A stretch of DNA of 64,000 bases from Platanthera guangdongensis (GCA_039583875.1 CM077150.1:4606332-4670331), one strand, 5' to 3'; positions 26,768 to 38,363 are shown, counted from the first letter of the stretch. The notes: generated from the letters alone by a model not told the origin. Made by a program: numbers and translations.

Positions 26768-28032
26768 TGTTTAAGTGTCGGGAGTCAGAAGATATTATGT
26801 CTGTCACTATATAAATTAAATTAAAGACCATTAGGGCCATGAATGGTGATGGGGTTCCCCCTGAAATATCTAAGTCAAACCGGCAAGATGCGAACCAAGG
26901 ACGCATGGGTTCGACCGGACCAATCACGCACATCGAAGCCGCAAAACCCAGGAACCCCCAGAGAAGAAGTCGAACCCACACATGCGCACGACAGGGCCGT
27001 GCAGGCGGGTTCGGCCTGTGCGCAGGGCGGGCAGCCAACGGGTATGACCGCGCCCTGCGCGGCCGACACGAGTGGCCCGCGCGGGGCCAGCCGGCGTGGC
27101 TGCAGGGCCGCACGGCTCGCGGCCTCCACGACCGCGCCCCGCTTAGCAGGGCGCGACAACATTCCCCGCGGCCGCACCTTCCTCGCGAGCAGCGCGCGTG
27201 GGCGCCGACAGCATTTCTCGCCGCCTCCGGCGACCCTCGCCGTCCCCGGCCGCCTCCTCCGCCACCGGCCACCGCCGTCTCTGGGCACCTTGACCGGGCC
27301 GCCAGAACTGCCCAGAGGGCATTCTCGTCATTTTGGTAAAAGTGGTGATCCAGGTGATTGAAACAAAGCAACGTCATTCGCCGGCACAAATCACTCCCCG
27401 GTGCAATTACCACCATGACCCTCCAGAAAACTATAAATATGTCTGCAGGCCCTCATTTGAAGAGAAGCAACTCTATAGGCAAGAGAGAGCTCCGAGGTTT
27501 TCCGGCGAGATCGTGGAATTAGGTCGATTCTCGGCTCAGGAATTCTTTCTGCTCTCATCTTGTGCTCAGGCTCCAGCACGCTCCAAGTCACGTCAACCGC
27601 CTCCGCGAGAGCGCTCCCATCAAGGCTCCGCATCAACGAGAGCGCTCCCTCCAGAATCTCCGTGGACCTAGAGAATTTCCCGGCCGGAACGCTCCCGCCA
27701 AGGTTCCGCGAGCTCAGCAACACTCCAAGGCCGGAGCGCTTCCATCGAGGCTCCGAGGACTTAGCTGTTTTCCTCATTTCTTGTACCTGTAACGGAGTAG
27801 CAGTCTGTCGCCCTCCGAGATCAAACCAAACTCTATAAAACTCCGAAAAGCTGGTGGATTTTGGCTCGGCACAGTTCCAGCCACGTGGTTTTCACCCTTT
27901 TCGGGTTTTCCGCGTAAAAAACGGATATTGTCATTGTTGCAGTTCATTTTAACTGTTTGTGCGCCCCATCTGATTCTGAGCTAAGGCGGTCTGATTTCTC
28001 TGGACTGGGGAAAGATCGGCCGACCCGCAACA
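26768..28032 (+). repeat. 5' LTR of the Tat-like element, CpG-rich
   Basis: Ends CGCAACA at 28032 beside the primer-binding site; TGTTTAAG at 26768 gives matching TGTT/AACA ends, so this start is plausible, but TGATGGGG at 26850 is an alternative. The segment 26900-27310 is very rich in CpG (runs such as CGCGGCCGCACC) and is open in several frames on both strands; I regard those frames as compositional. Confidence 0.55.
27431..27440 (+). promoter_or_regulatory. TATA box of the Tat-like LTR
   Basis: CTATAAATAT, followed about 30 bp later by a likely transcription start area. Its position about 600 bp before the LTR end fits a U3/R boundary. Confidence 0.5.
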
Positions 28033-28035
28033 GTT

Positions 28036-28050
28036 TGGCGCCGTCTGTGG
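28036..28050 (+). promoter_or_regulatory. Primer-binding site of the Tat-like element
   Basis: TGGCGCCGTCTGTGG three bases after the LTR end. TGGCGCCGT is the usual start of the internal region in Tat/Athila-type Gypsy elements; the tRNA was not assigned here. Confidence 0.7.
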
Positions 28051-28201
28051 GAAAGTGTTCTCAAACTCTGCAACTCTTTGGAAGCATCGCTTGTCACGCA
28101 CAGGCACATCAAACCTGCAACAACGCAACAGAAGACCAATCGCTTGACCAGTACGTTGGTCCCCACGAAGCGTCGTGAGGCAAGGGGGCACGATCCTAGG
28201 C

Positions 28202-29230
28202 ATGGAAGTGAAGACGATTGTCGGGCCCCTTGCCTTGGCTGGGCAAGTTTTCACCATAGCCCGACGCAAAGAGGAGCACCCCAACAAGAGGGCGCGCAAG
28301 GATAGAACCATTTGCTTTGGAAACGAAGACGTGATAGGAGTGCGCAAGCCGCATCGGGACCCTCTCGTTATCAGCGCAGGGATAGGAGAGTCTTATCTAA
28401 AGGTCAAGAGGATTCTTGTCGACAACGGAAGCTCAGTCGACGTCATGTTCATGAACGCGTTTCGGAGAATAAGGATCCGCGAAGAATCTCTCTGTCCAGC
28501 AAGCGGACCCGTTTACGGATTCAACAATCAACCGGTCCCTGTGTGAGGCGTGATTTTCCTCCCAGTAACCATGGGAGAGTACCCGAGGTAAGCAACCCAC
28601 AACATCCAGTTCCTGATCGTGGAGTGTGATTCCGCCTACAACGCCATCTTTGGTCGGCCCCAGCAAACCGCGTTTGGAGCAATTCCCTTCGTACCATATC
28701 TGGCGATGAAGTTCTTAACGCCCGAAGACTTGGGAATTGTTTGAGGGAATCAGGCAATGGTGCAAATCTGCTACCTCAACCAAGCTCAGCCACTGCAAGG
28801 GGCATCCCATCACATCGAGAGCTTCGATTTGCGAGACGAAGCCGCGATACAGAGGGCCACACCATTGGAGGGTCTAATCGAGGTTCTGCTTCGCGCAAGG
28901 GATCCCGCTCGTACGGTACTAATTGGGTCACTCTTATCTCCAGAGGAGCAGGAAGAGTACAAGAACTTCTTACGCATCAATTGGGATGTGTTTGGATGGA
29001 GCCCTAAGGATATGTCAGGGGTGGACCCGCAAGTCATCATCACCCACTCACTAAACATCAACCTGACATGTAAACCGGTCATCCAGAAAAAGTGCAACTT
29101 CACGCCCGAAAGGCTCCACGCCATCGAGGAAGAAGTAGATAAGCTTTTGGTTGCGCAGTTCATCCGGGAAGCACCATACCCTATTTGGCTCGCTAACGTG
29201 TTCATGGTAAAAAGGCCTCAGGGAAAATAA
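28202..29230 (+). pseudogene. Tat-like protease and reverse transcriptase N-terminus
   Basis: ILVDNGSSVDVMFMNAF is the aspartic protease active-site region (about 28415-28460). After a stop near 28544 and further breaks come FLIVECDSAYNAIFGRPQ, then from 28757 LRINWDVFGWSPKDMSGVDP and EEEVDKLLVAQFIREAPYP, the approach to the RT palm. The frame stops at 29230, before the catalytic DD box. Without RT core, RNase H and integrase the copy is dead. Confidence 0.82.
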
Positions 29231-30119
29231 AAAAACTTGACTTTTCATGAAAGTGAAAATAATAAGCGTCTAGATTGGTTCGCATCTACTACACTTAACA
29301 CAAGTCAACATTACGAAGATTTTTTGAAAGAAGAAAACAAGGGACGATAGATTTTATATAAGTGAAAAACAAAAAAAGAAAATCATGAAGTGCAAAAAAT
29401 CAATAGCTTTTCATAAATAACATGATATATCTAATTAGAAACACTACACGAGCCAACATATTACTCGTGAAACATAGCCAAAATGAAAATTAGAAACATT
29501 TATTTAGCTAAACAAGTACACAAATGACTAGAAATGAAAACACCAAGTCATGGGGTACTAAAGACTAAGAAAAAATTAACTCAAATTACTAAAGATTTTT
29601 AGGGTTTTCTCATTTTATTAATTTTGCATATTATCTTTTTTTGGAATATATTAAACATAATAATACAGCATAAAAAAATAAAATTTAAACCTATAGATTT
29701 TTTTTTGTTACATTTTGCTTCTTGTACTTCCGAGTACTACCCTGTAAGGGGTTCACAGCGGTACTAGGTCGTGTAGTGGGGTGAAATCCCAAACAGCACT
29801 TTACAAGAAATTAGATTTCGATTTTCTAATTTTTGGGATTTTTTTGGTTTTTCTAGCTTTTTTTAGTCTTTTCATTTTATTTGATAATAAAAGAAAGAAA
29901 AAGCTTTTTTTGTATATTTTTTAGATTTTATAAATTTTTTTTATTTTGCTTTTTTTTTGAAATTTTTATAAAAACAAAAAGACCAACATGTCCCCCAGAC
30001 TTGAAGGAAACATCGTCTTCGAGGTTTGAGAAGCAGAAAAAAGGAAAAAAGACTAAATCTACTTAAAATGATTATATAATCATCGTAAATAAAAATAAAA
30101 TAGAAAAACAAATTAAACA
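29230..30119. other. AT-rich stretch, possibly 3' end of the Athila-like element
   Basis: Very AT-rich with long T runs. Near 29985-30030 the minus strand reads AGTCTGGGGGACATG, a G-run of the kind seen in Athila 3' regions. The LTR ends were not located. No gene recognised. Confidence 0.4.
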
Positions 30120-30556
30120 TTAGGAAGATGAAAAGAAACTTTGTCGCTCTCCAACTCCTCGACGGGAAAGTACAACTTCAGGCGGTGGCCATTAATCTTA
30201 AACTCGACTTTTTTCCGAGTGCGATAAAAGCACCGTCCTGTATGGCCGAACCTCCTTAACAATGAAGGGGCCGGATCACTGAGATTTTAGTTTACCCAAG
30301 GAAAAAATCGCAAACGTGAATTATATAAAAGAACAAGATCATTCGGCTTAAAATTTTTAGGGTGTTTAAGTCATTGATTGTGATATAATTTTACTTTTCT
30401 TTATATATAAATTGCTCTCATACGCATTCGCTCTTCCACTCATCTAACTCGTTTAGTTGAAACCTTCTTAATTCAGGAGAGAATGTAGGATCTAAGTTCA
30501 TAAATTTTAGTGCCTAATAGGCGCGATCCTCTAACTCAACTGGTAGATGACACACT

Positions 30557-33500
30557 TTACCATAAATTAGGTGATATGGCGTACAACCAATAGCGATTTT
30601 TTACGTATGTGCGATAAGCCCAAAACGCATCATCTAACTTAAAAGACCAATCTTTTCTATTCGCAGAAACGGTTTTTTCTAGAATTCTTTTAAGTTCCCT
30701 ATTCACTATTTCCACTTGGCCATTAGCTTGGGAGTGATAGACGGTGGATAACTTATGTAGCGTCGTAACGTGCAAGTAATTTATTAAGTTGGGCATTACA
30801 GAAATGAGATCTTCTATCGTTAATTAAAGCTCGTGGAGTACCAATTGAGAAAACAATTTTTTAGGAATCCTAGGACAACTCTACCATCATTCTTTTGGAA
30901 AAGCTTGGGTCTCCGCCCACCTAAGTTATCAACGCGCGCCTAGGCGCGCCTGAGGCGCCGGGCGCACCGGGCGCACGGAGTAGCGCCCCATCAAGGGCGA
31001 GGCAGGCGAATTGGCCTAGGCGCGCCCCAGGCGCGCCTAGGCGCGCGCCTGGCCTAGATCCGATCCAGGCTCGGTTTATTTTAATTCCCTGCAGTGTCTT
31101 TATAACGATGCTTGCCCTCATTTTCCCGATTCACGCCAGGTTAGGGTTGAAATCGCCGCTCGCTGCTCCGCGCCTGTCGCCGCTCGGCTTCCGTTCGCCA
31201 CTCCTCTTCCGTTCGCCTGTCGCCGCTCGGTTTTTTATTTGATTTCTAGTTGCACTTTGTATGCATCAATATGACTATCATGTACTTATATCACTTCTCA
31301 CGTGTTTAGATAAAATATTGCAAAATATGAGCTCTTATAATAACTTGATAGAAGAGAACTAACCCAATTCCAAAAGAGCTTTTATACTAACTTGATAGAA
31401 GAGAACTAACCCAATTCCATCGATTTGGTCGCCCTATTCGCTCAATTGCAGCGATTTGATCGCACAATTCGCTCAATTCCAGCGAATTGGCGCCCAATTC
31501 GCTCAATTCCAGCGAATTGGGCGCCAATTCGCTCAATTTCCTTTTCCCCAATTTTTGCGCCTCACGTGCCTCAGGCGCGCGTCTGCGCCTTGCACCTAGG
31601 CTCCAGGGGCCCTTTGCGCCTTGGTGCGCCTTGCGCCTTTGATAACTTAGCCGCCCACCTAGAAACATAATCGACAGCAACCAAAATAAAATGATTTCTG
31701 AAAGAAAGAGGAAGAGGACCAATAAAATCAATACCCCATAAATCAAATATTTCGTATTCTAAAAAATAAGCTTGAGACATTTCAGAGTTAGCAGAGATAT
31801 TACATGCTCGCTGGCAAGAATCACAAGAACTTACAAATTGGTGTGTTTCTTTAAAGAGAGTCGGCCAGTACAAACCTGCCTCCAAAACTTTCTTTGCAGT
31901 CCGGCTTGCTTGATAGTGACCTCCAGTTGGTCCTTCATGACAGTGCTTCAAACTTTGCAAACCTTATTCTTGGGAAACACACCTCCTTACCACTTGGTTC
32001 GCACAAATCTGGAAGAGAAAAGGGTCCTCCCAAAAGTAAAACTTCAAACCAGAGAAAAATTTCTTCTTCTGTTGAGTTGAAAAGAACTTTGGGATTACCT
32101 TTCCTACAATATAATTAGCAAAATTAGCGAACCAAGGAGTAGCGAGAGAATTTACCTTAGCCAAAGAAAGAAGGTGTTCTGCAGGAAATGTGTCATCGAT
32201 CTCTTCAACAGCCTCAGAGTCCGAGCTCTCCATTCTGGATAGATGATCAGCAGCTTAAGTTCTCGGCGCCCTTTTTGTCATTGATCTCTAAATCGAACTC
32301 TTGAAGGAGCAAAATCCACCTCATTAATCTTGGCTTGGCGTCGGACTTGGCAAGCAAATAACGGAGTGCAGAGTGGAGTAATTAGCAAAAATTACAGCTA
32401 AAGGTTCTTTCTATGTAGTGGAGTAATTACCTTAAGCCGGGTTTAAAGTCTTACAAACATAATAAATAGGATGGAAATGTTTATTAATATGTTGTCCTAA
32501 AACAGCGCCAACAGCATACTAGCATCACACATAATTTCAAAAGGCAGATTCCAATCAGACGCAACTAAAATAGGCGAATTAATAATCTTGTCCTTAATAA
32601 TAAAAATGCAGAAAAACAATCAGAATAAAAACAAAATGGGACATCTTTTTCAAACAGACGAGTCAGCGGCTTAGTAATTTTGGAAAAGACTTTGATAAAA
32701 CGACGATAAAATCCAGTAAAACCGAGAAAACTTTTAATCGCTTTAACCATAGTTGGAGGAGGAAGCTTTTCGATTATTTCAATTTTAGCGCGATCAACTT
32801 CTATTCCCTTGTTAGAAACCTTGTGACCGAGAACTCACCATTCTTTGATCATAACAATGACATTTTTCCCAGTATAGTACAAGGTTAGTCTCTTCACACA
32901 TTTTTAAAACCTTTTTAAGTTGTTTAAACAAGAAATCAAAGTTGTCACCAAAGACTGAAAAGTCATCCATAAAAACTTTCATTACGTCGCATACGAGTTC
33001 ATCAAAATTAGCTAGCATACAATTTCTGAAATGTAGCTAGCGTTACAAAAAACTGAAAGGGATTCTACGATAAGCGAAAGTTCTGAAAGGACATGTGAAA
33101 GTAGTTTTCTCTAGGTCTTCTGGAGCGATGGGTATTTGAAAATAACCTAAAAGACCATCGAGAAAGCAATAAAAATCATGTCTGGAAAGACATTCTAAGA
33201 TTTGATCCATAAACGGAAGAGAAAACTGATCTTTCCGAGTGAACATCATTTAATTTTTTGTAATCTTATACATATTCGTCAACCGATTACGATACGAGTG
33301 GCAATTAGTTCATTATTATCATTAAAAACCCACAGTTATTCCGCATTTTTTAGGCACGACCTGAACCGGGCTAACCCACAAACTATCTGATATTGGATAA
33401 ATAATTCTCGCGTCGAGTAATTTTATAACCTCAACCGTAACTGATATTGGATAAATAATTCTCGTGTCGAGTAATTTTATAACCTCAACCGTAACTACTG

Positions 33501-34380
33501 CTTTCATATTAGGATTAAGTCGGCGTTAAGGTTGAATAGAACGACGTTAGTTATCTTCCAAAAGGATTTTGTGAGTGCAAAATCGTGGACTAATTACTCG
33601 GATATCAGGATATTTTCCAAGCAAAAGAGTGGTGGTGCTCTTTTAAAACTTCGATTAATTTATTACTTTGAAAATCAGAAAGAGAAGCAGAAACAATTAC
33701 GGGAAGTTAAGAATTAGATTCTAGAAAAACATACTTCAAATGTTCGAGGTAGTTGTTTTAATTCTAGTATAGGAGGATTTTCATAAGAGCTAGATAAAAT
33801 ATTTTTTTCCTTTTCAAAGTTTTCAAAACATCGAGAAGTTGAAACAGCGACATCATTTGATAAAGTATTTAAAATTTCTAGAGTCGTCAGAGGGGGTAAG
33901 AAAATTCATACTTGATTGTTCTTCAAGAAAATAAACGGCATCGTCATTTGAAAAAGAATTTTTTAAAGAAGAATTTATTAAAATTGTGACTTCCGCATCA
34001 TCAGCTCTAAGTAAAGGTTTTTTGTTACTAACGTCAATAATAGCTCGAAGAGGTGGTTAGGAAAGGGCGACTAAGGATAAGGGATACCTCAGCATCTTCC
34101 TCGATATCTAAAATAACGAAATCGACCGGAAAAATAAACTTATCGGCTTTTATCAAAACGACTTCAATAATACCCATAAGATATTTTATAGAATGATCAG
34201 CGAGCTGAATACTCATCCGAGTCGGACTTTGCGTAACTCAATCCTAGTTTTTTGAATAATGAGTAAGGCATTAGATTAATGATCGCTCCTATGTCCGCCA
34301 AAGCACGTTTTACTAACAAATCACCAAAGAAGCACGGGATAGAGAAAGATCTTGGATCATTTAATTTTTTTGTAATTTGT
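30557..34380 (-). pseudogene. Athila-like pol, badly decayed
   Basis: From right to left: the protease area with DIEEDAEVSLILSRPFL (34034-34216, usually D at the start of a longer motif); RT pieces ITVGF and WVSPVQVVPKK (33330-33420), QFSLPFMDQILECLSRHDF (33200), VFMDDFSVFGDNFDF with an FMDD catalytic box (32950), and SFLGFTGFYRRFIKVFS (32700); [20 protein letters not shown] (32000); and integrase HEGPTGGHYQ, CDSCQRACNIS, WGIDFIGPLPLSFRNHFIL and, after the hAT-like insertion, [20 protein letters not shown] (30700). Numerous stops. Confidence 0.8.
30921..31650. mobile_element. hAT-like nonautonomous element with 12-bp perfect TIRs
   Basis: A 730-bp element. The ends CTAAGTTATCAA and TTGATAACTTAG are perfect inverted repeats, flanked by a perfect 8-bp duplication CCGCCCAC (30913-30920, 31651-31658). 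The sub-terminal regions are packed with GGCGC/GCGCC words (such as CGCGCCTAGGCGCGCC), and the interior near 31450-31545 has repeated GCTCAATTCCAGCGAATTGG units. Cutting it out restores the Athila integrase. An 8-bp duplication is typical of hAT elements; no transposase present. Confidence 0.88.
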
Positions 34381-34404
34381 TAAGTAAAATAGCTAAGTAT
34401 TCGA

Positions 34405-35109
34405 CGTTCAGCGTTGAGTGAACTTACTTCACTCAAATCTTCTGGACTTAGAAAGTTTTCAGCTAACTTTGTCTTTGTTGTCTCAGCTATCTCAACGCCA
34501 TCTTCTCAGCTGTCTCAGTTGTCTCAACGACATCTTCTCAGCTGTCTCAGCTGACTCAAAGTCATCTTCTCAGTTGTCTTCAGCTGTCTCAATGTTATAT
34601 TCTCAGTTGTCTCAGTTGTCTCAGCGGACTCAACGTCTTCTTTTCAGCGGTCTGCCTTAGACAGCTTTTCTGGCTTTAACTTGACAAGCTTTGAGCTGAG
34701 CTCGACGAACCGCAAACTGAGCTCTACGAACTTTGATTTTCTCAGCGCTCTCAGCGCTTTTTGCCTTAGTCAATTTTTCTCTTGCTTCAGCTTGACAAGC
34801 GTTGGGCTGAGCTCGACGAACTGTAACCTGAGCTCGACGAACTTCGAGCTAAGCTCGACGAATTTTATATCCCGAATTCTTAAGCATATGCTGAGTTGAG
34901 CGCGACGATCAGCAAGCTAATTTCGACGAACTCTAAGCTGAGTTCGACGAAATTTGAGTTTACTGCCCAACTCATTTTTCTTTACTTGTCCAATCATGGA
35001 CTACCTGCATGCATGAACTAAAGCACACATCAAATACATTATGCCCCTTAGCATGAATGGTGATGCAACTTCAAATCCTGAGGAACATTATAGGGCACAA
35101 TTCCCAACA
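34405..35109 (-). repeat. 3' LTR of the SIRE-like element, truncated
   Basis: About 705 bp matching 48420-49134 of the right LTR, including the TCTCAACG and GCTCGACGAA repeat blocks, ending CAATTCCCAACA. The neighbouring ATCTCCCCCTA is the polypurine tract on the minus strand. The remaining 1.8 kb of the LTR is missing where it meets Athila DNA at about 34404. Confidence 0.75.
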
Positions 35110-35605
35110 ATCTCCCCCTATTTGAAGAAGGCAGAACACACATTCATGCTAAGGTGCATCAACACAGAAAAAATATCATGATAGGTCTAATGATACATTA
35201 TCATGACAACTAGCCATCCCAGTACAGGGCAACTCCCCATCGATGAGATGGCTTAACACTGTGATTGATAAAATAATGGTACAGGTGAATTAACAATCAT
35301 TGACAATTGTGAAGGTGTGATTAACAACAAGAACTTTAGTAATCATTTACAAGGTAAACACTATAATCAAGATGAACCTAATCATTAACTTAGCCAATCA
35401 ACACATCAAACTTGAGATAACAGGATATTCATTAAAGAACAGTATATTTATCTAATACAGATATACATTTATCACATCATTATAGTCAGGGTCAACACAT
35501 GTTGATTTCATTGATAAAGATTTGAAACTTTTACATTGTTGAAATTCATTATAAGACATAGATTAGACAATAATTTTGAATAAGCTTAGGTCTTGCAATC
35601 TTCTA
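35110..35605 (-). other. 3' untranslated part of the SIRE-like element
   Basis: About 500 bp between the stop of the long frame (35606-35608) and the polypurine tract. No coding content recognised. Confidence 0.5.
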
Positions 35606-35926
35606 TCAGTTATTCTTTGAAAAACTTTCACCAGCATTGTTGAAGCCAAATTTGACCTCTGTGGAGTTCGGGGTCCCTGAAAGGGGTGACCTCACACCTA
35701 CTACACTCGAGAGAACGTCACAGACCGGAGACTTAGGAGACTATGAACAGACCCTCGGCTCTAGCGCGGAGGTCCCACCTCACACCCGGAAGGCTACCTG
35801 AGCTCTTCCCTTCCCTCGCCAAAGGGCTAGGCTAGCTGCCTTGGAGAGCTCTCTCTACTCAACCAAGAAGAAGCTAAGGGAGGAGGAAGCTAAGAAAAGG
35901 ATCCTCTCCAAGGCACCCAAGGGGGT

Positions 35927-35936
35927 CTATTTATAG
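35927..35936 (-). promoter_or_regulatory. TATA box in the 3' LTR
   Basis: The minus strand reads CTATAAATAG, about 125 bp downstream of the minisatellite in transcription sense. The same site is at 40825-40834 in the 5' LTR, where it would drive the element. Confidence 0.65.
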
Positions 35937-36061
35937 TTTTTCCAAGTCCTGTGGGTGAAATGACCAAAATACCCCTACGGCCAAAAGGCCTCGGGCCAAT
36001 AGAGAATAGCCACGTCGGGGGGTAAAGGGGGAATTACCCCCGAGGGCAAGAAGGTAAAACT

Positions 36062-36735
36062 GCAGGGGGGGCAAGGGCGAGACCGCGGCCCTCTGACCGG
36101 TCTCGCCCCGCCAGGCCGCCAAGCTAGAAGGGGTAGGGGGCGAGACCCGGCCCCCGGCCGGTCTCGCCCACCAGGCCGCCAGGCTAGAAGGAGCAGGGGC
36201 GAGACCCCGGCCCCCGGCCGGCTCTCCCCCACCAGGCCGCCAGGCTAGAAGGGGCAGGGGCGGGGAGACCCCGGCCCCCGGCCGGTCTCGCCCCACCAGG
36301 CCGCCAGGCTAGAAGGGGCAGGGGCGAGACCCCGGCCCCCGGCCGGTCTCGCCCCACCAGGCCGCCAGGCTAGAAGGGGCAGGGGCGAGACCCCGGCCCC
36401 CGGCCGGTCTCTCCCCACCAGGCCGCCAGGCTAGAAGGGGCAGGGGCGAGACCCCGGCCCCCGGCCGGTCTCGCCCCACCAGGCCGCCAAGCAGAAGGAG
36501 GCGGGGGTGAGACCCCGGCCCCCGGCCGGTCTCGCCCCACCAGGCCGCTAGGCTAGAAGGAGCAGGGGCGAGACCCCGGCCCCCGGCCGGTCTCGCCCCA
36601 CCAGGCCGCCAGGCTAGAAGGGGCAGGGGCGAGACCCCGGCCCCCGGCCGGTCTCGCCCCACCAGGCCGCCAAGCAGAAGGAGGCGGGGGCGAGACCCTG
36701 GCCCCTGGCCGGTCTCGCCCTACCAGGCCGCCAAG
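36062..36735. repeat. 61-bp minisatellite in the 3' LTR
   Basis: About eleven units of roughly 61 bp, each containing GGCCGCCAGGCTAGAAGG and GAGACCCCGGCC; some units have AAGCAGAAGGAGG in place of GGCTAGAAGGGG. Very GC-rich. It lies in U3, upstream of the TATA box on the minus strand. Frames reading RPAGGRGLAPAP on the minus strand are simply the repeat translated. Confidence 0.9.
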
Positions 36736-37170
36736 CACCTACAGGGACGGGGGCTGGTGTTAGCCAACTTGCCGCACCCGCCCCCCAAAAGAGGGCCACT
36801 GGGGGGAGGTAGATTTTTCCTCCCCCTATTAGTATGTTTCCAAGCTAGAGCCAAAATTGGCCACCGAGAGTGCAAAATCTCCCAAAAGCTTAAAACTATA
36901 CAGGGGCGAATACGGGGTTGTACACAATCCCCGCTCTTTTCGAGGTTGGCACAAACTCGGAAAGAAATGTCCAACTCAACGTATTCGCTGAGTGCAATTT
37001 CCTTGCGCGCCTCTCCAGGGAGTCAACCTGCCACGCCAGCTATGGGAGCCTGGGTGGCGAGACCCCCTCCAGGTGAAAAATACTTAGCCTCCACGAGAGG
37101 TACCACCAGCCCTGCCAGCTAGTGAGAGCCTGGCAGCGGGATTCTCATCGGAGCAAAGGGGCTTTTACTT

Positions 37171-38212
37171 CCCCCGAGGCACATTCGACCCAACCAGCTA
37201 ATGGGAGCCTGGCTGAGGAGATCCTCTCGGGGTTGGAACTCGATCTCCCCGAGGCACATTCGACCCAACCAGTTAGTGGGAGCCTGGCTGAGGAGATCCT
37301 CTCGGGGGTGGGACTAGATCTCCCCGAGGCACATTCGACCCAACCAGCTAGTGGGAGCCTGGCTGAGGAGATCCTCTCGGGGGTGGGACTAGATCTCCCC
37401 GAGGCACATTCGACCCAACCAGCTAGTGGGAGCCTGGCTGAGGAGATCCTCTCGGGGGTGGGACTTACTCTCCTCGAGGCACATTCGACCCAACCAGCTA
37501 GTGGGAGCCTGGCTAAGGAGATCCTCTCGGGGGTGGGACTTGATCTCCCCGAGGCACATTCGACCCGATCAGCTAGTGGGAGCCTGGCTGAGGAGATCCT
37601 CTCGGGGGTGGGGCTTGATCTCCCCGAGGCACATTCGACCCAACCAGCTAGTGGGAGCCTGGCTGAGGAGATCCTCTCGGGGGTGGGGCTTGATCTCCCG
37701 GAGGCATATTCGACCCAACCAACTAGTGGGAGCCTGGCTGAGGAGATCCTCTCGGGGGTGGGACTAGATCTCCCCGAGGCACATTCAACCCAACCAGCTA
37801 GTGGGAGCCTGGCTGAGGAGATGCTCTCGGGGGGTGAGGCTTGATCTCCCCGAGGCACATTCGACCCAACCAGCTAGTGGGAGCCTGGCTGAGGAGATCC
37901 TCTCGGGGGTGGGACTTACTCTCCCCGAGGCACATTCGACCCAACCAGCTAGTGGGAGCCTGGCTGAGGAGATCCTCTCGGGGGTGGGGCTAGATCTCCC
38001 CGAGGCACATTCGACCCAACCAGCTAGTGGGAGCCTGGCTGAGGAGATCCTCTCGGGGGTGGGACTAGATCTCCCCGAGGCACATTCGACCCAACCAGCT
38101 AGTGGGAGCCTGGCTGAGGAGATCCTCTCGGGGGTGGGACTAGATCTCCCCGAGGCACATTCGACCCAACCAGCTAGTGGGAGCCTGGTTGAGGAGATCC
38201 TCTCGGGGGTGG
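37171..38212. repeat. 75-bp tandem array, about 14 units
   Basis: Units contain GAGGCACATTCGACCCAACC and GGAGCCTGGCTGAGGAGATC. As 75 is divisible by 3 and the unit has few stops, long frames appear on both strands (240 and 237 codons); the plus frame repeats EAHSTQPASGSLAEEILSGV. It lies downstream of protease, in the place of reverse transcriptase. I regard it as noncoding. Confidence 0.9.
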
Positions 38213-38363
38213 GGAACCAGGCTTGTCACTTGAACTTTACCAAATCCAACATCCTCAAACGGGGAATAAGATGAGTTACATGACCCCCCCGACTCAGCCG
38301 GTCGGGGGCTGGACTCAAAACAACATAAAAAAACATACATGACTCAGCCGGGTCGAGGCTTCC

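Larger units (their letters stand above)
26768..29229 (+). mobile_element. Truncated Tat-like Gypsy element
   Basis: LTR to 28032, primer-binding site, then protease and the start of reverse transcriptase, ending abruptly at 29229 where base composition drops from GC-rich to very AT-rich. Gag is almost wholly missing. The protein resembles Tat/Ogre-group Gypsy pol by the motifs listed for 28202-29230. Confidence 0.75.
30120..34404 (-). mobile_element. Athila-like Gypsy element, pol part
   Basis: Minus-strand protease, reverse transcriptase and integrase remnants in Gypsy order, with wording typical of Athila. The matching gag fragment lies at 49137-49342; the SIRE-like element 34405-49136 sits between the two. 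A hAT-like element (30921-31650) interrupts integrase. Confidence 0.75.
35638..36924 (-). repeat. 3' LTR of the gag-protease element
   Basis: 1,287 bp, plus-strand ends TGTTGAAGCC and GGTTGTACA. Contains a TATA box (35927-35936) and a 61-bp minisatellite (36062-36735) on the U3 side of it. Differences from the right LTR are few. Confidence 0.9.

Noticed and set aside
26839..27416. Frames of 166, 172 and 218 codons on both strands
   Set aside because: They lie in a CpG-rich part of an LTR and overlap one another; composition explains the lack of stops.
35931..36799. Several frames reading GRDRPGAGVSPLPLLAWRPGG
   Set aside because: They translate the 61-bp LTR minisatellite and recur in the other LTR (40788-41630). 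Not genes.
37122..37858. Open frames of 240 (plus) and 237 (minus) codons
   Set aside because: Both are translations of the 75-bp tandem array, whose period is divisible by 3; no domain, and both strands are open at once.
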